Origin: Microcaldota archaeon | GTDB taxonomy: Archaea > Micrarchaeota > Micrarchaeia > Micrarchaeales > Micrarchaeaceae | Assembly: GCA_021812205.1 (NCBI GenBank) | Contig: JAKAOJ010000012.1 | Coordinates: 1-7,601 of the forward strand | Length of the DNA stretch: 7,601 bases | Direction: 5' to 3' | Translations under genes and position numbers: made by a program | Shown: positions 4,899 through 7,601 of the stretch, piece after piece | How positions within the stretch are numbered: position 1 is the stretch's first letter | Layout: the number at the start of each line of letters is the position of its first letter | The notes under the pieces: model-generated | What the model saw: only the letters and a program-made list of their open reading frames with translations | Told to the model about the DNA's origin: nothing | The model's database searches: none

Positions 4899-5426
4899 TC
4901 ACGCACCTGCTACCTCAACGTTGAACTCCTTGCTTAAGTATCCGACCAGCTCGTCGCGGCTTATTGTCCTGTGGCTCCTCTTGACCTTGCCTGCAGAGCG
5001 CTTCTTGAGCTCTGTCCTCAGGCCAGGCCTGCTGAACGACACGTTCACGTTCATGCCCAGCATGCCTATCGAAGGGTCGTACTTCACACCGCTTATGTCT
5101 ATGTACTCGTGTATGCCGAAGTTGACCGTGTTGTTCGTTATGCTGGAGAGCTTCACCTTGTTGTCCACTGCGCCGAACAGCTTCTTTGCCAGCTCCTTTG
5201 CCTGCGGGCCGCGGACCGTGACGAACGCGCCTATCTTCGTGCCCTTTGCTATCTTGAATGTGGGTATGCGCTTCCTGCTCAGCGCGTATGTAGGCTTGGC
5301 CTTTGACACCAGCTCTATCAGCTTCTTCGCGCTGGCTGCATGCTCGTCAGAGGCGCCGGTGCCTATGTTTATGACTACCTTGTCCACGCGTATCGCGCGC
5401 ATCGGTGTCGCAGCGTTTTCTGCCAT
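4899..5426 (-). CDS. rpl5: 50S ribosomal protein L5 (uL5)
   Basis: uL5 binds 5S rRNA in the central protuberance and contacts the P-site tRNA region. The 175 residues contain PMRAIRVDKVVINIGTG (8-24), RKRIPTFKIAKGTKIGAFVTVRG in the N-terminal half, FGIHEYIDISGVKYDPSIGMLGMNV in the second half, and a basic GLRTELKKR near residue 135. The length is normal for Archaea. I start it at ATG 5426 (MAENAATP), with GTGA five bases ahead. The GTG at 5435 would add MTL, but it is part of that GTGA element; the same MTLM pattern at S4e arises for the same reason. It follows S4e after its TAA stop and precedes S14. Confidence 0.97.
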   Translation of the reverse strand: MAENAATPMRAIRVDKVVINIGTGASDEHAASAKKLIELVSKAKPTYALSRKRIPTFKIAKGTKIGAFVTVRGPQAKELAKKLFGAVDNKVKLSSITNNTVNFGIHEYIDISGVKYDPSIGMLGMNVNVSFSRPGLRTELKKRSAGKVKRSHRTISRDELVGYLSKEFNVEVAGA

Positions 5427-5431
5427 CAGCG

Positions 5432-5435
5432 TCAC
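5432..5435 (-). promoter_or_regulatory. GTGA ribosome binding site of rpl5
   Basis: GTGA, five bases, then ATG at 5426. Here the TGA is not the stop of the previous gene, since S4e ends at TAA just before. The motif is therefore kept even where no stop codon requires it, which supports a binding-site role. Confidence 0.6.
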
Positions 5436-5436
5436 T

Positions 5437-6111
5437 TTATCCTGTAATTATTATGTTCCTCACGAGGGTCTCGAAGCTCTGGCCGCGCTCCTCCTCTATC
5501 ACTGCAGACGGCCCAGCCTTCATGCTTCCGGGCTTGAGCTCCTTTATTGTGCCGCTCGCGCCTGCATGCACGCCGTCTATGACCACGCACTTGGAGCCTT
5601 CCTTGAGGCTTGCAATCCCCTTCATGCCGCCCTGGACCATGATTACGGAATCGCCTGTCTTGAAGCTGTCCTTTATGAGCATGTTTGAGCCATCATGTAG
5701 CCTGGCCATTACGATGCCTTTCTTGGTCTTGTACCTGCCGACTATCTTGTAGTATGTAGGCGCGTCCTTTGCCACCTCTGAGAATGCTGCCCTGCCCTGC
5801 GGGCTCACCGACAGCATGTACCTCGGGGTGCCCTTCACCTCTATGGTGTCGCTTATGCCGACCGGGAACGACGACTCGCGCCTTGGCTTGCCCATGACCG
5901 AGACGCTGCCGCGCTTTATTATGCGCTGTGCCTCCTTGAGCGATGCCGCAATGCCCAATTTTCTTACAGCAAGGCTCAGCGGCAGGCTCTTTTCCAGCGT
6001 GTGCCTGCCTGCGTCCGCCTTGGCGGCATAGGCGTATTCCTTCCTGTGCACTCCGTAGTAGCGGGGCGCGCTTAGGCCCTTAAGGTGCCTGCTGTTTCCT
6101 TTGTTTCCCAT
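5437..6111 (-). CDS. rps4e: 30S ribosomal protein S4e (eS4)
   Basis: eS4 is a small-subunit protein of Archaea and eukaryotes; despite its name it is not the bacterial S4 protein. Counted from ATG 6111 there are 224 residues. They comprise a basic N-terminus (MGNKGNSRHLKGL, then APRYYG), an S4-type RNA-binding domain (about 40-95) with VRKLGIAASLKEAQRIIKRG and FPVGISD, a central domain, and a KOW-like segment (about 172-194: VVIDGVHAGASGTI). This matches the family in length and order. A GTG at 6120 would add only MTL and coincides with the GTGA element holding the L24 stop, so I prefer the ATG. It sits between L24 and L5, the standard archaeal position. Confidence 0.97.
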   Translation of the reverse strand: MGNKGNSRHLKGLSAPRYYGVHRKEYAYAAKADAGRHTLEKSLPLSLAVRKLGIAASLKEAQRIIKRGSVSVMGKPRRESSFPVGISDTIEVKGTPRYMLSVSPQGRAAFSEVAKDAPTYYKIVGRYKTKKGIVMARLHDGSNMLIKDSFKTGDSVIMVQGGMKGIASLKEGSKCVVIDGVHAGASGTIKELKPGSMKAGPSAVIEEERGQSFETLVRNIIITG

Positions 6112-6116
6112 TAACG

Positions 6117-6120
6117 TCAC
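6117..6120 (-). promoter_or_regulatory. GTGA ribosome binding site of rps4e, containing the L24 stop codon
   Basis: GTGA, five bases, then ATG at 6111. The TGA ends L24. A GGAG lies further upstream, but at about 15 bases it is too far from the ATG to act alone. Confidence 0.6.
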
Positions 6121-6506
6121 TTCTTCTCCTGCACAGCCTGGGGCTGCTGCCTGAGCTTTGCGGCCCTGACCTTGTCTGCAAGGTTCAGGTCCGTTATGTA
6201 GACATTGCTAACGTTTATCGGCATGCCAAACTCCTTGCCTTTTGCGTTCTTCTTCATATAAGAATCTATGTAGATAACGTTCTTGCGGAGGCTTACTGCT
6301 GTAACCTTGCCAGTGGAGCCCTTCTTCTTGCCCACCATCACCTTCACGGTGTCGCCTTTTGAGACCTGCACAGACCTGGCTTTTATGCCGAGCTTCTGGC
6401 GCGCCTCCTTGGACAGGTGTGCATGGAGGAAGTGCTGCCGTGTATGCAGCGGCGCATTGTACCTGAACTCCCTCTGCTTCCTAGGCTTGGCGCTTTCTAT
6501 CATCAT
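6117..6506 (-). CDS. rpl24: 50S ribosomal protein L24 (uL24)
   Basis: uL24 is an assembly-initiating large-subunit protein located near the exit-tunnel rim. The 129 residues carry the archaeal N-terminal signature PRKQREFRYNAPLHTRQHFLHAHLS (8-32 in outline) and a KOW motif from about 50 to 82 (KGDTVKVMVGKKKGSTGKV). The C-terminal tail ends in a polar, Gln-rich stretch (LRQQPQAVQEKK). Start choice: ATGATG at 6506-6501 offers two adjacent starts. The first overlaps the L14 stop as ATGA, and only one residue is at stake. Position between L14 and S4e is canonical. Confidence 0.96.
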   Translation of the reverse strand: MMIESAKPRKQREFRYNAPLHTRQHFLHAHLSKEARQKLGIKARSVQVSKGDTVKVMVGKKKGSTGKVTAVSLRKNVIYIDSYMKKNAKGKEFGMPINVSNVYITDLNLADKVRAAKLRQQPQAVQEKK

Positions 6507-6901
6507 ACCACTCTCGAAGCTATGCCCGCCAGCTTGATGTAGCGCTCGATCACTTCGCGCGCCATTGCGCCCTTGACCTCTGTGCCAACCGGAAGGTTGC
6601 TGTCAGTTATAAGTATCGCTGCATTGTCCTCGAAGCGCACGCGCATGCCATTGGCGCGCCTCATGGGCTGCCTCTGCCGTATTATGACGGCGCGCACCTT
6701 CTTCTTTATGTATTGCGGCGTGCCGCTCTTTACGCTGGCAAGTACCACGTCACCTATACCCACAGACGCCAGGCGCTTGTGGGAGCCTGCCTTGCCTATC
6801 TTGTTTATTATCATTATTGTCTTTGCGCCGCTGTTGTCTGCGCAGGTCAGTATGCTGCCAGGTATAAGGCCCTTCGACACTTTGGTTGCTATGCCTTTCA
6901 T
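6503..6901 (-). CDS. rpl14: 50S ribosomal protein L14 (uL14)
   Basis: uL14 lies on the intersubunit face of the large subunit beside L19e and L24. The 132 residues match archaeal L14 in length and order: KGLIPGSILTCADNSGAK (10-27), then GIGDVVLASVKSGTPQYIKKKVRAVIIRQ, a basic PMRRANGMRVRFEDNAAILI, and the PVGTEVKGAMAREVIER stretch near the C-terminus (104-120), ending ASRVV. The ATG at 6901 overlaps the S17 stop in ATGA, which points to coupled translation. AAGGA abuts the ATG directly, an awkward spacing, so coupling probably matters more than the binding site here. Confidence 0.98.
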   Translation of the reverse strand: MKGIATKVSKGLIPGSILTCADNSGAKTIMIINKIGKAGSHKRLASVGIGDVVLASVKSGTPQYIKKKVRAVIIRQRQPMRRANGMRVRFEDNAAILITDSNLPVGTEVKGAMAREVIERYIKLAGIASRVV

Positions 6902-7197
6902 TCCTTGTCTGCCCTCTCCAGTATTTTAGTGACAACGAAAGACTTTGTCTTGCTGAGCTTCCTGGTGCCGGCTATGATGACCCTGTCGCCGGTCTTTGCG
7001 CCGATGCACTGCGGGTTGTACGCGGCTATGCGCGAGTTCTTCCTCAGCGAGCGCTCGTACTTGCCCAGGAATGTTGTGTAAGGCCTCTCGACTATGACAG
7101 TCTTGGCGGCGCGGTCGCTCACGACTACGCCCTCAAGCTCGCTCCCGTGCGTCTTGAGGTTCCCGTGTATGGGGCACTTCGGATCGTTGCATTCCAA
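6898..7197 (-). CDS. rps17: 30S ribosomal protein S17 (uS17)
   Basis: uS17 is an early-binding small-subunit protein with an OB fold. The 99 residues include the archaeal N-terminal signature C3-N-D-x2-C8-P-x-H11-G, then SELEGVVVSDRAAKTVIVERP and KYERSLRKNSRIAAYNPQCIGAKTGDRVIIAGTRKLSKTKSFVV in the body. The start is TTG at 7197 (reading MECNDPK), supported by GTGAT with three bases of spacing. No in-frame ATG lies near, and an ATG three bases downstream is in another frame. The N-terminus is therefore shorter than in many archaeal S17 proteins, which carry about a dozen residues before the Cys motif. It follows Rnp1 after a 19-base gap. Confidence 0.95.
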   Translation of the reverse strand: MECNDPKCPIHGNLKTHGSELEGVVVSDRAAKTVIVERPYTTFLGKYERSLRKNSRIAAYNPQCIGAKTGDRVIIAGTRKLSKTKSFVVTKILERADKE

Positions 7198-7200
7198 TGA

Positions 7201-7205
7201 ATCAC
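7201..7205 (-). promoter_or_regulatory. GTGAT ribosome binding site of rps17
   Basis: GGCGTGAT lies three bases before the TTG start of S17. The preceding gene ends 12 bases earlier with TAG, so this site is free of any stop codon and supports both the TTG start and the general signal used in the cluster. Confidence 0.6.
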
Positions 7206-7216
7206 GCCTCTCTGGG

Positions 7217-7531
7217 CTATTTGCGCCTCTTGTAGAACTTCATTGCCTTCTCGATGCGCTCATCTGGTCTGAAGCTTATCTCCTCGCCGTCGACAGTGAA
7301 GTTCTTCCTGCCGACCCGGAACACGAACACGGAACCCTTCTTCGGAACCTTCCTCAGGCCGCGTGCTGTCCTGACTATGAGCGTATTCTTCGTCTCGTTG
7401 ACGACCGTGCCGGATAGAGCCCTTCTGTTCACGTCAAGGCTTTTGGAAACCCGGACCTCCAGGCCTATGAACTCGTGAAGCACGATGTTCCTGCTGTTAT
7501 ACAGTCCGGCGTAACTATTATTGTCAGGCAT
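7217..7531 (-). CDS. rnp1: RNase P protein component 1 (Rpp29/Pop4 family)
   Basis: This is a protein subunit of archaeal RNase P, the ribonucleoprotein that removes 5' leaders from pre-tRNA. From ATG 7531 it has 104 residues with the family signature HEFIGLEVRV (19-28), the Sm-like beta barrel SGTVVNETKNTLIVRTARG (40-58), PKKGSVFVFRV (63-73) and a C-terminal DGEEISFRPDERIEKAMKFYKRR (81-103 in outline). The length and position next to S17 are standard for Archaea. A GTG at 7567 would add 12 residues (MAADWSSERFIF) and lies close behind the upstream stop. I prefer the ATG because AAAGGT lies eight bases ahead of it, while the GTG has no clear binding site; this choice is moderately sure. Confidence 0.95.
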   Translation of the reverse strand: MPDNNSYAGLYNSRNIVLHEFIGLEVRVSKSLDVNRRALSGTVVNETKNTLIVRTARGLRKVPKKGSVFVFRVGRKNFTVDGEEISFRPDERIEKAMKFYKRRK

Positions 7532-7568
7532 GAATATAAACCTTTCTGAGGACCAGTCCGCAGCCACG

Positions 7569-7601
7569 TCAGCGCACTATTACCCTGTCCGCCTCGGAGG
7601 T
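7569..7601 (-). CDS. 3' end of an upstream gene (ten codons), probably ribosomal or translation-related
   Basis: The window ends within a frame that reads TSEADRVIVR and a TGA stop at 7569. In archaeal clusters the gene before Rnp1 is usually S3, L29 or the initiation factor aIF1. Ten residues are too few to choose among them. It is inferred to be coding only from context and from its spacing to Rnp1. Confidence 0.35.
   Translation of the reverse strand, partial: TSEADRVIVR

Noticed and set aside
4921..5688. A 255-codon open frame on the plus strand
   Set aside because: It is antisense to L5 and S4e, both well supported.
7534..7541. TATA-like TTTATATT just before the rnp1 ATG as an internal promoter
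   Set aside because: A start site about 25 bases downstream would fall inside rnp1. It is better read as the A+T-rich spacer after the ribosome binding site.
7565..7567. GTG as the start of rnp1, giving 116 residues
   Set aside because: No binding site precedes it at a useful distance, and the extra 12 residues do not resemble the family. It is kept as an alternative in the rnp1 entry.
1..7601. An undescribed defence or mobile system, CRISPR array, tRNA or rRNA in this window
   Set aside because: Nearly every base is accounted for by conserved translation genes, a ferredoxin and a helicase. I found no direct-repeat arrays, transposase, toxin-antitoxin pair or tRNA-like fold.

Overview
The window is archaeal and every supported gene lies on the minus strand, so it is transcribed from high to low coordinates. 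Its core is the middle of the archaeal S10/spc ribosomal-protein cluster, in the classical order: Rnp1 (RNase P protein), S17, L14, L24, S4e, L5, S14, S8, L6, L32e, L19e, L18, S5. Rnp1, S4e, L32e and L19e inside this block, TATA boxes ahead of the two separate genes, and GGUGAU-type ribosome binding sites all indicate Archaea. DNA moderately rich in G+C by eye, combined with heavy use of AUA for isoleucine, is also evident. A compact DPANN-type lineage such as Micrarchaeota is a guess from the compactness and gene content; the sequence alone does not prove it.

Layout: at the right edge (7569-7601) are the last ten codons of an upstream gene. From 7531 down to 1743 follow thirteen tightly packed genes. 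Most junctions either overlap or are separated by fewer than ten bases; the widest internal gap, 19 bases, is between rnp1 and rps17. S14 (52 codons, 4739-4897) is a real gene that is easily missed because of its size. After S5 there is an 88-base gap holding an imperfect stem-loop and a good TATA box. Then comes a two-cluster ferredoxin (1295-1654), an oligo-T terminator, a 104-base gap with two inverted repeats and a second TATA box, and finally the first 396 codons of an Lhr-type superfamily 2 helicase that runs off the left edge.

How it works together: the ribosomal genes build both subunits (S17, S4e, S14, S8, S5; L14, L24, L5, L6, L32e, L19e, L18), and Rnp1 is the tRNA 5'-processing partner usually found with them. 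The translation signals are strikingly uniform. At eight starts a (G)TGA element sits 4-5 bases ahead of the start codon, and at five of these the TGA is the stop codon of the preceding gene. This suggests strong stop-restart coupling, and it argues for correcting several start sites. The canonical L30-L15-SecY tail that normally follows S5 is absent here. The ferredoxin and helicase appear to be separate transcription units.

I see no defence system, mobile element, CRISPR array, tRNA or rRNA. Most of the window is a conventional housekeeping operon. The points worth a second look are the fused stop/ribosome-binding signals, the missing tail of the cluster, the ferredoxin with a long insert between its cluster motifs, and the structured intergenic regions.
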